A DNA stretch of 6,389 nucleotides from RBG-13-66-14 sp964436465 (GCA_964436465.1 CAYTCV010000103.1:1-6389); one strand, 5' to 3'. Counted from the stretch's first letter, positions 1-6,337 are shown. Notes: generated from the sequence alone by a model not told the origin. Program-made: numbers and translations.

Positions 1-30
1 AGTTCTAGCACACATCGCATAACGCGAAAG

Positions 31-55
31 GGCCCTCCCCCGGGAGGGCCTTTTT
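31..55 (+). terminator. Rho-independent terminator of an upstream gene
   Basis: The arm at 31-38 (GGCCCTCC) pairs perfectly with 43-50 (GGAGGGCC) around a 4-base loop, and five T follow at 51-55. No coding region precedes it in the window, so it most likely ends a + strand gene lying before base 1. The stem style (GGG/CCC flanking a CCTCC core) resembles the terminator at 1333-1361. Confidence 0.85.
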
Positions 56-242
56 GTATGGTTTGACTCCCCGCCGCTCCTGCACTCCTTCAGTTTCAAC
101 CGGCTCCTCCAAAATGCTAGGGCAGATTCGGTCGGTGCCCGCGGTCCGCACCGGGGTGAAGGGTCTGAAACGGCCCGTGGAACGCGATTATGCAGCGTTT
201 CGCCCTCCTGGCACACTTGTTGCCATTAACGTACGTGACCGG
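56..242. other. Intergenic leader with no recognised feature
   Basis: With the terminator before it and the promoter after it, this completes a gene-free stretch of 304 bases. I see no credible coding region, tRNA or riboswitch here. The only structure noted is a 6-bp inverted repeat (133-138 with 148-153, 9-base loop), which is weak in DNA of this GC content. Composition becomes AT-rich only after about 220, approaching the promoter of the next gene. Confidence 0.5.
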
Positions 243-270
243 TTGACACACCCTTTAGCAAAAAATAACT
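243..270 (+). promoter_or_regulatory. Putative sigma70-type promoter for the secreted-protein gene
   Basis: A perfect TTGACA lies at 243-248. The best -10 at a permitted distance is TAACTT at 265-270 (16-base spacer), which matches the consensus at only three of six positions. The patch around 255-275 is strikingly AT-rich against its GC-rich surroundings. Transcription would start about 30 bases before the ribosome binding site. The -35 is convincing and the -10 is weak. Confidence 0.5.
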
Positions 271-304
271 TAAAGACCGGTTTAACGAACGAAAAGGAGT
301 CGAG

Positions 305-1312
305 ATGAAAAAGGTAATCCTGATGGCTCTGATGCTTACGCTCATCACCACTGTTGCGTGGGCCAGCGAAATCACTCTCACCGCGGACTCGGACGGCCAT
401 TCCATGGTCGCCGACGAAGGCGACGGCAGCATCCCCGTTCCGCCGAAGGCCGAGCACAATACCGGCGAAGACGGCGATGGCGTCGGCGAGGAAACTCTTT
501 CCTGGGACGACGGGGTGATGGACGGCTACTTCGAGGACATCTGTAACCGTGCCGTTCAGTTCACCGCCCCGTACGACTGCCACGTGGTCACGGGCCTGGT
601 CTACCGCGAGGATGACGGAATCCTGTCCTGCCCCTACTACTTTGCCGTCTACGACGACATGAACGGGGCCCCGAACTTGGAGCTTGGCGGCGTAATGACC
701 TCCGGCAGCTTCATCGACGGGTGGTACGATATCGACATCATCCCCGCCGAGATATCCATGAGCGAGGGCGACGTGTTCTACGGCGTGGTGGTCAAGAACA
801 ACGGCGAGGAGCCTCTCCTCTGTGCCGACACCACCGTGCCGCTCAACGCGATTCACGGTAACTTCTACAAGGAAGGCTCCCAGGTGGAGTGGACCTTCGA
901 CGACACGGCCAACCTGATGCTCCGGGTCGTCATTGACAACGATGTCACCGGACCCATCACCGAAAACCCGAACCCCGCACCCGGCGATTCGGGTGTGCAC
1001 GGCGACGCGACAATGAGCTTCGAGATATGTGACGACATTCACGGCGTCGAGTACAAGACCATCACCGTGGTGGTGGCCGGCGAGGACGTGACCGGCGACT
1101 GCACCCTCTCGCAGAGCAGCATTACCGGCAACTATATCGTCACCTACAAGCCGGAAAAGGGCTTCGACAACGGCGACGTCTATGTGTACTGGTACGCCGA
1201 GGACGCGCTTGGCAATGGGGGCGATGACACCTGGTACTTCACCGTTGAGGGTGGCTCCGATGATTCCAACACCGTCGATACAACTTGGGGCGTCATCAAA
1301 GAAACATTCTAA
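305..1312 (+). CDS. Secreted acidic protein: jelly-roll-like domain plus Ig-like domain
   Basis: This 335-residue protein is probably exported by Sec. Residues 1-20 form a signal peptide: Lys2-Lys3, a hydrophobic core, then Ala18-Trp19-Ala20 before the cleavage point. An acidic linker (about 21-66) follows. From the WDD at residue 67 to about 210 there is a beta-rich stretch resembling the jelly-roll-like domains of secreted proteins in FCB-type and candidate phyla. Residues 213-315 match a bacterial Ig-like domain, with an opening DVTGP, a central GV..KTITV strand, and AEDALGN near the end. Six cysteines (80, 92, 109, 173, 242, 266) could form disulphides. The tail (318-335) carries no lipobox, LPxTG, PEP-CTERM or obvious type IX signal. 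The start is set by AAAAGGAG at 292-299 and by the signal peptide. The gene has its own promoter and terminator and stands apart from the downstream operon. Substrate and role are unknown; adhesion or a cell-surface structural role is only a guess. Confidence 0.85.
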   Translation: MKKVILMALMLTLITTVAWASEITLTADSDGHSMVADEGDGSIPVPPKAEHNTGEDGDGVGEETLSWDDGVMDGYFEDICNRAVQFTAPYDCHVVTGLVYREDDGILSCPYYFAVYDDMNGAPNLELGGVMTSGSFIDGWYDIDIIPAEISMSEGDVFYGVVVKNNGEEPLLCADTTVPLNAIHGNFYKEGSQVEWTFDDTANLMLRVVIDNDVTGPITENPNPAPGDSGVHGDATMSFEICDDIHGVEYKTITVVVAGEDVTGDCTLSQSSITGNYIVTYKPEKGFDNGDVYVYWYAEDALGNGGDDTWYFTVEGGSDDSNTVDTTWGVIKETF

Positions 1313-1332
1313 CCTCCCTGTGGCCAATCCCG

Positions 1333-1361
1333 GAGGGACCCCCTGGGGTCCCTCTTCTTTT
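1333..1361 (+). terminator. Rho-independent terminator of the secreted-protein gene
   Basis: The arm 1333-1342 pairs with 1345-1354 (GAGGGACCCC with GGGGTCCCTC). As drawn the loop is 2 bases, and in practice it would be 4 with the top pair open. A T-rich tail (TTCTTTT) runs to 1361. It begins about 20 bases after the stop codon and should separate this gene from the ABC permease operon downstream. Confidence 0.85.
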
Positions 1362-1362
1362 A

Positions 1363-1388
1363 CGCCCCCTCGCCCACCGGAGGGGGCG
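1363..1388. repeat. GC-rich inverted repeat before the ABC permease gene
   Basis: The arm 1363-1370 (CGCCCCCT) pairs perfectly with 1381-1388 (AGGGGGCG) around a 10-base loop. It lies directly behind the terminator and about 45 bases before the permease start. There is no T tract after it, so it is not a standard intrinsic terminator on the + strand. It could be a back-up transcription block, a leader structure for the next operon, or a copy of a dispersed palindrome. Confidence 0.55.
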
Positions 1389-1433
1389 GCTTATGCTATC
1401 CTTTCACCGCGCTTCCCTGTCGGACGGGTCGGA

Positions 1434-2231
1434 ATGGGTCTCCAAAAGTACGTCGCCTTCGCCCGAATCGAAATAAAGCGGATAATGGCCTACCGCTTCG
1501 ACGTCATCACCCAGGCGGTGAACGCCGTGGTGGTTCTGGTGACCTTCACCTATTTCTGGCGGGCGGTGTACGGGGCGCGCGAGGTCCTGGTCGGGATGAG
1601 CCTCGACCAGATGATTACCTACATCTTTCTCACGCGGGTGGTGCGCAGCCTGACCGCCACCCGCCTGGACCGGCAAATCCTGCGGCGCATCCGCACGGGC
1701 GACATCGCCGTGGACCTTTACCGCCCGGTGAGCTTCGTGGGGCTCAACTACGGGCAGGCCGTGGGCGGCGGGCTGTTTTACCTCCTCGTCATCGGCGTGC
1801 CCATCCTGGTGCTCGGGCGCCTTTTCTTCGGCATGCAGGCCCCGGTCTCGACGGGGGCGGAGCTGGTCTTCGTCGCCTCCACGGTCCTGGGGGTCGCGGT
1901 CCAGTTCGGCATCGACGTCACCTTCGGACTCATCATCTTCTGGACGATGGCCGGCTGGGGGGTCGGCATGGCCAAGGGGTTCACCGAGCGGTTCTTCTCC
2001 GGCGCCCTCATCCCCCTGAATTTCTTCCCGGACTGGCTGCGGCCCGTCGCCGACTGGCTCCCCTTCCGCTGCGCCGTGTACACGCCCATCGCCATCTACA
2101 CCGGGATGATTCCCCTGGCTCAGGCCCCCGCGTACCTGGCCGTGCAGGCGGCCTGGGCGGTGGCGTTGAACCTGGCGGCGGCCTTCATGGTCCGCCGGGC
2201 CTACCGCCGGCTGGAGGTCCAGGGCGGCTGA
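1434..2231 (+). CDS. ABC-2 type exporter permease, COG4587-like
   Basis: A 265-residue integral membrane protein, one half of a probable heterodimeric ABC-2 exporter. The frame is open further upstream, but I chose ATG 1434 because the family begins with a short amphipathic segment (here KYVAFARIEIKRIMAYRFD), and because the longer version would read through the terminator. Segments that look membrane-spanning lie near residues 24-42, 58-72, 105-127, 140-168, 185-205 and 232-252. The loop RTGDIAVDLYRPVSF is the family signature between the second and third segments. The C-terminus is basic (RRAYRRLE), as expected on the cytoplasmic side. No strong Shine-Dalgarno precedes the start. Relatives usually sit next to a COG3694-type permease and a COG4586-type ATPase. 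Here the partner permease is about 3.2 kb downstream and no ATPase is seen. The substrate is unknown. Confidence 0.82.
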   Translation: MGLQKYVAFARIEIKRIMAYRFDVITQAVNAVVVLVTFTYFWRAVYGAREVLVGMSLDQMITYIFLTRVVRSLTATRLDRQILRRIRTGDIAVDLYRPVSFVGLNYGQAVGGGLFYLLVIGVPILVLGRLFFGMQAPVSTGAELVFVASTVLGVAVQFGIDVTFGLIIFWTMAGWGVGMAKGFTERFFSGALIPLNFFPDWLRPVADWLPFRCAVYTPIAIYTGMIPLAQAPAYLAVQAAWAVALNLAAAFMVRRAYRRLEVQGG

Positions 2232-2232
2232 A

Positions 2233-2238
2233 AAGGAG
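2233..2238 (+). promoter_or_regulatory. Ribosome binding site of umuD next to the permease stop
   Basis: AAGGAG lies 6 bases before ATG 2245 and begins 1 base after the TGA (2229-2231) of the permease gene. A ribosome ending the permease would cover this site, which suggests coupled translation and a shared transcript. It also fixes the umuD start. Confidence 0.75.
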
Positions 2239-2244
2239 CGCGCC

Positions 2245-2679
2245 ATGGAGAAGGACGACAAGCTCGAGGTCTTCCGGCCGGAACAGGGCGGCGGGGAGGG
2301 GCTGCCGTTGGCCGAATCGAACATCCAGGCCGGGTTCCCCTCGCCCGCCGACGATTTTCTCCAGAACCGGCTGGACCTGAACGAGCACCTCGTGCTGCAC
2401 CCGGCGGCCACCTTCTTCGTCCGGGTGGCCGGGGATTCCATGCTCGGGGCCGGCATTGACGACGGCGACATCCTCATCGTGGACCGCTCCCTGGAGCCCG
2501 CCGACGGCCGGGTGGTCATCGCCGTGGTCACGGGAGAGCTTGTGGTCAAGCGGCTCCGGCGCACCGAGGGGGGCTGGCTCCTGGCCGCCGAGAACGACGG
2601 CTACCCGCCCATCGAAATCGGCGAGGAGAGCGAGTTCGAGGTCTGGGGCGTGGTGACCAACGTCATTCACCGGCTGTAG
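2245..2679 (+). CDS. umuD: UmuD, self-cleaving subunit of DNA polymerase V
   Basis: This 144-residue protein aligns along its full length with E. coli UmuD (139 residues). In that family the RecA-DNA filament triggers self-cleavage, and the shortened UmuD' dimer joins UmuC to form the lesion-bypass polymerase Pol V. The cleavage region reads QAGFPSPA, so the scissile bond should be Ala29-Gly30, the LexA-type Ala-Gly rather than the Cys-Gly of E. coli UmuD. The nucleophile is Ser65 in GDSM and the general base is Lys102 in GELVVKRL. The spacings (36 from cleavage site to Ser, 37 from Ser to Lys) equal those of E. coli UmuD. There is no DNA-binding domain, so this is not LexA. It lies 13 bases after the permease gene and 1 base before the DUF72 gene. 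No LexA box was found nearby, so its control is not evident. Confidence 0.93.
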   Translation: MEKDDKLEVFRPEQGGGEGLPLAESNIQAGFPSPADDFLQNRLDLNEHLVLHPAATFFVRVAGDSMLGAGIDDGDILIVDRSLEPADGRVVIAVVTGELVVKRLRRTEGGWLLAAENDGYPPIEIGEESEFEVWGVVTNVIHRL

Positions 2680-2680
2680 C

Positions 2681-3598
2681 ATGGAAATCCGCGTCGGCAC
2701 GTGCGGGTACTCCTACGACGACTGGCGGGGCGTGTACTACCCGCCGGGGCTGCCGCGCGGCGGGATGCTGGCGTGGTACTCCGGGACGGCGGCCCAGACC
2801 GACCTCCTCGCCGGTGAGCGCGGGCCGGTCTTCGACACCGTCGAGGTGAACGCCACCTACTACCGGCTGCCGCCGGCGCGGGTCTTCTCCCGGATGGCCG
2901 CCGTGACGCCGGATGGATTCCTCTTCAGCGTGAAGGCCCCGGGCGGCATCACCCACCCGCCGGATTACGGGGCCCTGGACGGCGGGTTGGCGGATAATTA
3001 CTGCGAAGCGGTGACGCCCCTGGCCGAGGCGGGGAAGCTGGGCCCCACGCTGTTGCAGTTCCCCTACCGGTTCAAGGCCGACGGGGGGAACGCGGATTAC
3101 CTGCGGTCCGCGGCCGACGCCTTCCACGGGCTCCGGCCCGCCGTGGAGTTCCGGCACCGCTCGTGGCTGACCGAAGAAACCCTGGGGCTGCTCGGAGAGC
3201 TGGGCCTGAGTTACGTTTCGGTGGACATGCCCGCGCTGCCGGGGCTCCTCCCGCCGGTGCTCGCGGCCACCACCGACACGGCCTACGTCCGGTTCCACGG
3301 CCGCCGGAAGGACGCCTGGTGGCGCGGGAGCAACGAGGAGCGCTACGACTACGACTACACCGGCGAGGAGCTGGAGCCCTGGGCGGAGCGGGTCCGCGCC
3401 CTGGCCGACGATTCCTGCGTCCCGGACTCGGGGCCGCTGGACGAGGCACTCTCGGGGGATTCCTCCGACCTGCTGCGGCTGATTCGGCTGCTCGGCGGGA
3501 CGGTGAAGCGGGTGTTCCTCTATTTCAACAACCACCCGAAGGGCAAGGCGCTTTCCGCGGCGCGTTCCCTTCAGAGCCGACTCGCGCTCGGAGGGTGA
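2681..3598 (+). CDS. DUF72 (YecE-like) TIM-barrel-type protein
   Basis: A complete 305-residue member of DUF72 (COG1801), a family with a TIM-barrel fold and no settled biochemical role. The conserved blocks appear in order: GTCGYSYDDWRG (6-17), the FDTVEVNATYYRLP block with Glu55, FSVKAPGGITH with Lys85 and His92, LGPTLLQFP (120-128), AVEFRHRSW (154-162), AYVRFHGR (201-208), RYDYDY (221-226), and FLYFNNHPKGKA near the C-terminus (279-290). No key block is missing. ATG 2681 follows the umuD stop after one base and has no good Shine-Dalgarno, so translation probably relies on ribosomes finishing umuD. Its own stop overlaps the umuC start by one base. Being locked between umuD and umuC suggests a part in DNA-damage tolerance, perhaps in handling nucleic acid or an adduct. 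That is inference from position only. Confidence 0.9.
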   Translation: MEIRVGTCGYSYDDWRGVYYPPGLPRGGMLAWYSGTAAQTDLLAGERGPVFDTVEVNATYYRLPPARVFSRMAAVTPDGFLFSVKAPGGITHPPDYGALDGGLADNYCEAVTPLAEAGKLGPTLLQFPYRFKADGGNADYLRSAADAFHGLRPAVEFRHRSWLTEETLGLLGELGLSYVSVDMPALPGLLPPVLAATTDTAYVRFHGRRKDAWWRGSNEERYDYDYTGEELEPWAERVRALADDSCVPDSGPLDEALSGDSSDLLRLIRLLGGTVKRVFLYFNNHPKGKALSAARSLQSRLALGG

Positions 3599-3600
3599 TG
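3590..3600 (+). promoter_or_regulatory. Overlapping stop-start of DUF72 gene and umuC
   Basis: TGA 3596-3598 of the DUF72 gene shares its final A with ATG 3598-3600 of umuC, and GGAGG at 3590-3594 lies just before it. The TGATG overlap is typical of translational coupling. It sets the umuC start, since no other ATG, GTG or TTG codon in frame lies between here and the first catalytic Asp. Confidence 0.75.
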
Positions 3601-4917
3601 GATAACCTCCTCGGACAGCGGGTCGCCGACCGGCGCATCGCCCTGGTGGACTGCAACAATTTCTACGCCTCCTGCGAGCGGGTCTTCCAGCCTGAGCTGG
3701 CGGGGGTGCCGGTGGTGGTGCTCTCCAACAACGACGGGTGCATCATCGCGCGCTCGAACGAGGCCAAGGCGCTGGGCATAGCCATGGGCGCGCCCTTTTT
3801 CAAGACGCGGCCCCTCTTGCAGAAGAACCGCGTCCGCGTCTTCAGCTCCAACTTCGCCCTCTACGGCGACATGAGTCAGCGGGTGATGTCCACCCTGGCC
3901 CGCTTCTCGGACGATTTCGAGGTGTACTCCATCGACGAGTGCTTCCTGGACCTGACCGGCTTCGGTGACCCGGAGGCGTACGCCGGGGTCATCCGCTCCA
4001 CCGTCCGGCGCTGGACCGGCATCCCCGTCTCCATCGGCCTGGCCCCGTCGAAGACCCTGGCCAAGGTGGCCAACAAGCTGGCCAAGGCGGACCGCGGCGG
4101 ACCGGGGGTGAAGATGCTCCTCCCCGGCGCGGAGCTGGACGAAATTCTGGCCCGGCTCCCCGTGGAGGAGGTCTGGGGCATAGCCGACCGCCTGGCCCGC
4201 CGGCTGAAGCGCTCGGGCATCCACACGGCCAGGAAGCTGCGGGACGCCGACGAGCGCTGGGTCGATAAGAAGCTGGGGGTCGTCGGGCGGCGGATGGTGT
4301 ACGAGCTGCGCGGAATAAGTTGTCTGGGGCTGGAGGAGCTGCCGCCGGACAAGCAGACCATCTGCACCACGCGCTCCTTCGCCCGGGCGCTCTCGACCCT
4401 GGAGGAGCTCCAGGAGGCGGTGGCCAGCTTCGTCAGCCGGTCGGCGGAGAAGCTGCGCGCCCAGGGCTCCGCCGCCGGCGTCCTCACCGTTTTCGTCATG
4501 ACCGGCCACTTCGGCGAGGGGCCCAAATACTACAACTCCACCGTCGTCGTGCTCCCCGTGCAGACCGGCGTCACCCACGAGCTGTTGAGCCACGCCCTCG
4601 CCGGGCTCAAGCGCATCTATCGCCGGGGCTACGCCTACAAGCGGGCCGGGGTGCTCCTGGGAGACATCGTCCCTGCGGGGGCCGTCCAGCTCGACCTCTT
4701 CGACCGGCTGGGCGAGCCGCCGGACGGGAGCGAAAGTCCCCGGAGACGGGGGGAGCGGCTGATGCGCGCCGTGGACCGCGTCAACCGGGAGCTCGGGCCG
4801 CAGACGGTGCAGTACGCCCGGGAGGGCCTCGCCCGGCCCTGGGTGCTGCGGACGAACCGGCGTTCGCCGCGCTACACCACCTCCTGGAGGGAGCTGCCCG
4901 TGGCGCGCGCCGGCTGA
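3598..4917 (+). CDS. umuC: UmuC, Y-family catalytic subunit of DNA polymerase V
   Basis: This 439-residue protein matches E. coli UmuC (422 residues) throughout. It is the error-prone polymerase that copies past damaged bases once joined by UmuD'. The palm begins with VDCNNFYASCE, with metal-binding Asp18 and steric-gate Tyr23. NNDGCIIARSNEAKALGI (about 42-59) follows. The second catalytic motif is YSIDECF, with Asp113 and Glu114. All lie 12 residues later than in E. coli, so the family spacing is kept and the only difference is a short N-terminal extension. GIPVSIGLAPSKTLAKVAN lies in the palm. The sliding-clamp motif QLDLF is at 364-368, and the C-terminal DUF4113-type tail contains SPRYTT. 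Nothing is truncated. It is the third gene of the tight umuD-DUF72-umuC cassette. DinB/Pol IV is less likely because of the clamp motif position and the tail. Confidence 0.95.
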   Translation: MDNLLGQRVADRRIALVDCNNFYASCERVFQPELAGVPVVVLSNNDGCIIARSNEAKALGIAMGAPFFKTRPLLQKNRVRVFSSNFALYGDMSQRVMSTLARFSDDFEVYSIDECFLDLTGFGDPEAYAGVIRSTVRRWTGIPVSIGLAPSKTLAKVANKLAKADRGGPGVKMLLPGAELDEILARLPVEEVWGIADRLARRLKRSGIHTARKLRDADERWVDKKLGVVGRRMVYELRGISCLGLEELPPDKQTICTTRSFARALSTLEELQEAVASFVSRSAEKLRAQGSAAGVLTVFVMTGHFGEGPKYYNSTVVVLPVQTGVTHELLSHALAGLKRIYRRGYAYKRAGVLLGDIVPAGAVQLDLFDRLGEPPDGSESPRRRGERLMRAVDRVNRELGPQTVQYAREGLARPWVLRTNRRSPRYTTSWRELPVARAG

Positions 4918-4954
4918 GATTTTTACAGATGAAACATTATCCAAGGAGGGAGCG

Positions 4955-5398
4955 ATGAAAATCGCCGTGTTCCTGACGCTCCTGCTGGCGGCCGCCGTTT
5001 CGGCCTCGCCCCAGATGTACGCCTTCCACGACACCGCCGCCGACGCCTACATCGCCTACTTCATCAACGACAAGGGCGAGATTTTCTGCTCCTACTCCGG
5101 GGCGGTGGAGAAGCTGGCGGAGATACCCGGTCCCGGCCCGTGCGACATCGCGGCCCTCTACGACTCCGCGGCCGACGCCTGGTACGCCGTGGCGTGCAAC
5201 GGCGGGGGGCGGGTCTTCGACGTCCTGGGCGAGAACAACACCCCCGAGTTCGGCCAGATTCCCGGCAAGGGACCGTACAGCATCTCGGTTCTCTACGACG
5301 CAAAGGAGGACGCCTACGCCATCTTCGCCCTCAACTCCGACGGCGCGGTGTACCTCTACAACGACGGCGCGTTCCAGGAGGTCATGAACCTGCCGTAG
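4955..5398 (+). CDS. Small secreted protein of three ~45-residue repeats
   Basis: A 147-residue protein of a kind I do not recognise. The start has a strong AAGGAGG (4943-4949) five bases upstream and begins a clear signal peptide: Lys2, a Leu/Ala core, cleavage likely after Val15-Ser16-Ala17. The mature part consists of three tandem units at about 21-65, 66-110 and 111-147. Each has an aromatic residue followed by D..(A/E)DAY/W, an N..G(E/R/A)(I/V) turn, and then an aromatic strand. The first two end in IPGxGPxxI and the third stops at NLP. Equivalent positions are Asp26/70/115, Asp30/74/119 and Gly41/85/130. The units look like short beta-hairpin or propeller-blade repeats, but three blades are too few for a closed propeller, so oligomerisation or an open sheet may apply. 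Cysteines 45, 63 and 81 are an odd number. It lies 37 bases after umuC and 15 before the second permease. Function unknown. Confidence 0.8.
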   Translation: MKIAVFLTLLLAAAVSASPQMYAFHDTAADAYIAYFINDKGEIFCSYSGAVEKLAEIPGPGPCDIAALYDSAADAWYAVACNGGGRVFDVLGENNTPEFGQIPGKGPYSISVLYDAKEDAYAIFALNSDGAVYLYNDGAFQEVMNLP

Positions 5399-5413
5399 CG
5401 GAGAAGACGAGCC

Positions 5414-6244
5414 ATGCCCGACGAAATGAAATCCGCGGGGAGCGGACGGCGCCGCTTCCGAATGGGGCTCATCGGCGCCTTCATCGCCCAGGCCTTCAAG
5501 GCCAAGATGGATTACCGGGCCGATTTCTGGACCGGCAACCTCTTCATGGCCTTCATGATGGCCAGCCAGATTCTCTTCATATTCCTGGTCTTCGGCCAGG
5601 TGCACGAGGTCCGGGGCTGGACCCTGTGGCAGGTGATGCTGGTCTACGGCGTCTCCTCCTCGACCATGGCCCTGGCCCAGCTCGTCTCGCACCACGTGGC
5701 CGAGGTGGGCGAGCACATCCGCGGGGGGACCTTCGATTCCCTCCTGATTCGGCCCATCCCGCCCCTGGTGCATCTTTTCATCCGCGAGGTCAACGACTAC
5801 TGGCTGGTGACCCTGGTGGGGCGGCTGGGAATCACGGTCCTGGCGTTTATAAACTGCGGCGTGGCGGACGTGTGGTGGAACTGGCCGGTCCTGGTGGGGT
5901 TCCTCGCGGCCGGGTCGGCGGTCATCGTGGCGCTGAACGTCGTCTTCGCCGGCCTCTCCTTCCGCGTGCTCCAGGTGGAGACCCTCTACTGGTTCTTCAT
6001 CGGCGAGTTCTACAACCTGAGCTACTACCCGCTGACCATCTACGGCGGGTGGATTCAGGGCTTGCTGACCTGGGTCTTCCCGCTGGCCTGGGTCTCCATC
6101 GTGCCGGCGTCCTGGTTTTTGAATAAGGGCGGGATGTACCAGATGCTGGCGGTGTGGCTGCCCGTGGTGCTGGTGTTCTTCGTGGCGCTGGCCTGGATTC
6201 TTTGGCGCACGGGCGTCCGGCGGTACGAGAGCACGGGGAGCTGA
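5414..6244 (+). CDS. ABC-2 type exporter permease, COG3694 (DUF990)-like
   Basis: A 276-residue membrane protein, probably the second half of the exporter whose first half is encoded at 1434-2231. A basic, soluble start (residues 1-16, rich in Arg) leads into an amphipathic helix (GAFIAQAFKAKMDYRADF). Likely spans lie near 40-62, 71-90, 130-155, 160-180, about 195-230 and 242-265. The signature loop RGGTFDSLLIRPIPP between early spans parallels the RTGDIAVDLYRPVSF loop of the first permease, consistent with the two being related halves. ATG 5414 is preferred over Met17 (5462) because GGAGA (5400-5404) sits nine bases upstream of the former and nothing suitable precedes the latter. The gene ends the operon and is followed by hairpin repeats. 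No ATP-binding subunit (Walker A/B, LSGGQ) occurs in the window, so it must be encoded elsewhere. Substrate unknown. Confidence 0.85.
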   Translation: MPDEMKSAGSGRRRFRMGLIGAFIAQAFKAKMDYRADFWTGNLFMAFMMASQILFIFLVFGQVHEVRGWTLWQVMLVYGVSSSTMALAQLVSHHVAEVGEHIRGGTFDSLLIRPIPPLVHLFIREVNDYWLVTLVGRLGITVLAFINCGVADVWWNWPVLVGFLAAGSAVIVALNVVFAGLSFRVLQVETLYWFFIGEFYNLSYYPLTIYGGWIQGLLTWVFPLAWVSIVPASWFLNKGGMYQMLAVWLPVVLVFFVALAWILWRTGVRRYESTGS

Positions 6245-6271
6245 GGCGGGGTGTAGATTTGGGAAATGTAG

Positions 6272-6293
6272 GGCGGGGCTTCTACGCCCCGCC
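6272..6293. repeat. GC-rich palindrome after the operon
   Basis: The arm 6272-6279 (GGCGGGGC) pairs perfectly with 6286-6293 (GCCCCGCC) around a 6-base loop (TTCTAC). It begins 27 bases after the last stop codon. The T tract is missing (only GTTTG follows), so any terminator role would be non-standard. The phrase GTAGGGCGGGGC is partly echoed as CGTAGGGGC at 6378-6386, which suggests units of a dispersed intergenic repeat. Confidence 0.6.
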
Positions 6294-6300
6294 GCGTTTG

Positions 6301-6337
6301 CCCCTCACCCTAACCCTCTCCCCAGAGGGGAGAGGGG
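6301..6337. repeat. Dispersed palindromic repeat of the CCCTCACCCTAACCC type
   Basis: A lead of CCCCTCACCCTAA is followed by a 10-bp stem: CCCTCTCCCC (6314-6323) with GGGGAGAGGG (6327-6336) around the 3-base loop AGA. From memory this lead and stem pattern recurs between genes in many unrelated bacterial genomes as a REP-like element. It lies eight bases after the preceding palindrome and may be part of one composite repeat. Confidence 0.65.

Noticed and set aside
54..308. Open frame of 84 codons in the leader
   Set aside because: It begins in the T tract of the upstream terminator, has no ribosome site, runs through the promoter and ends inside the next gene's start.
188..1327. Long open frame on the minus strand opposite the secreted-protein gene
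   Set aside because: Its protein is a low-information Val/Gly/His-rich string without recognisable motifs. The + strand gene has a signal peptide, a good ribosome site and a terminator. GC-rich genes commonly leave such antisense frames open.
1392..1397. TATGCT as a possible -10 for the permease operon
   Set aside because: It matches four of six consensus bases, but the -35 position (about 1369-1374) falls in the GC-rich hairpin and bears no resemblance to TTGACA.
1182..1433. Upstream extension of the first permease frame
   Set aside because: It would overlap the secreted-protein gene and translate the terminator. The family's N-terminal segment begins at 1434, and no in-frame ATG, GTG or TTG lies between the second hairpin and that position.
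3163..3597. Upstream extension of the umuC frame
   Set aside because: This part overlaps well-supported DUF72 coding sequence in another frame and gives Arg/Ala/Gly-rich protein without UmuC similarity.
4918..4954. AT-rich gap after umuC as an internal promoter (TTTACA 4922-4927, CATTAT 4935-4940)
   Set aside because: The two elements are only seven bases apart and neither has a partner at 16-18 bases, so no promoter can be supported. The gap may just keep the ribosome site open.
3571..5034. Long minus-strand open frame opposite umuC
   Set aside because: It mirrors the umuC codons, shows no family motif and spans the umuC/small-gene junction. umuC is unambiguous.
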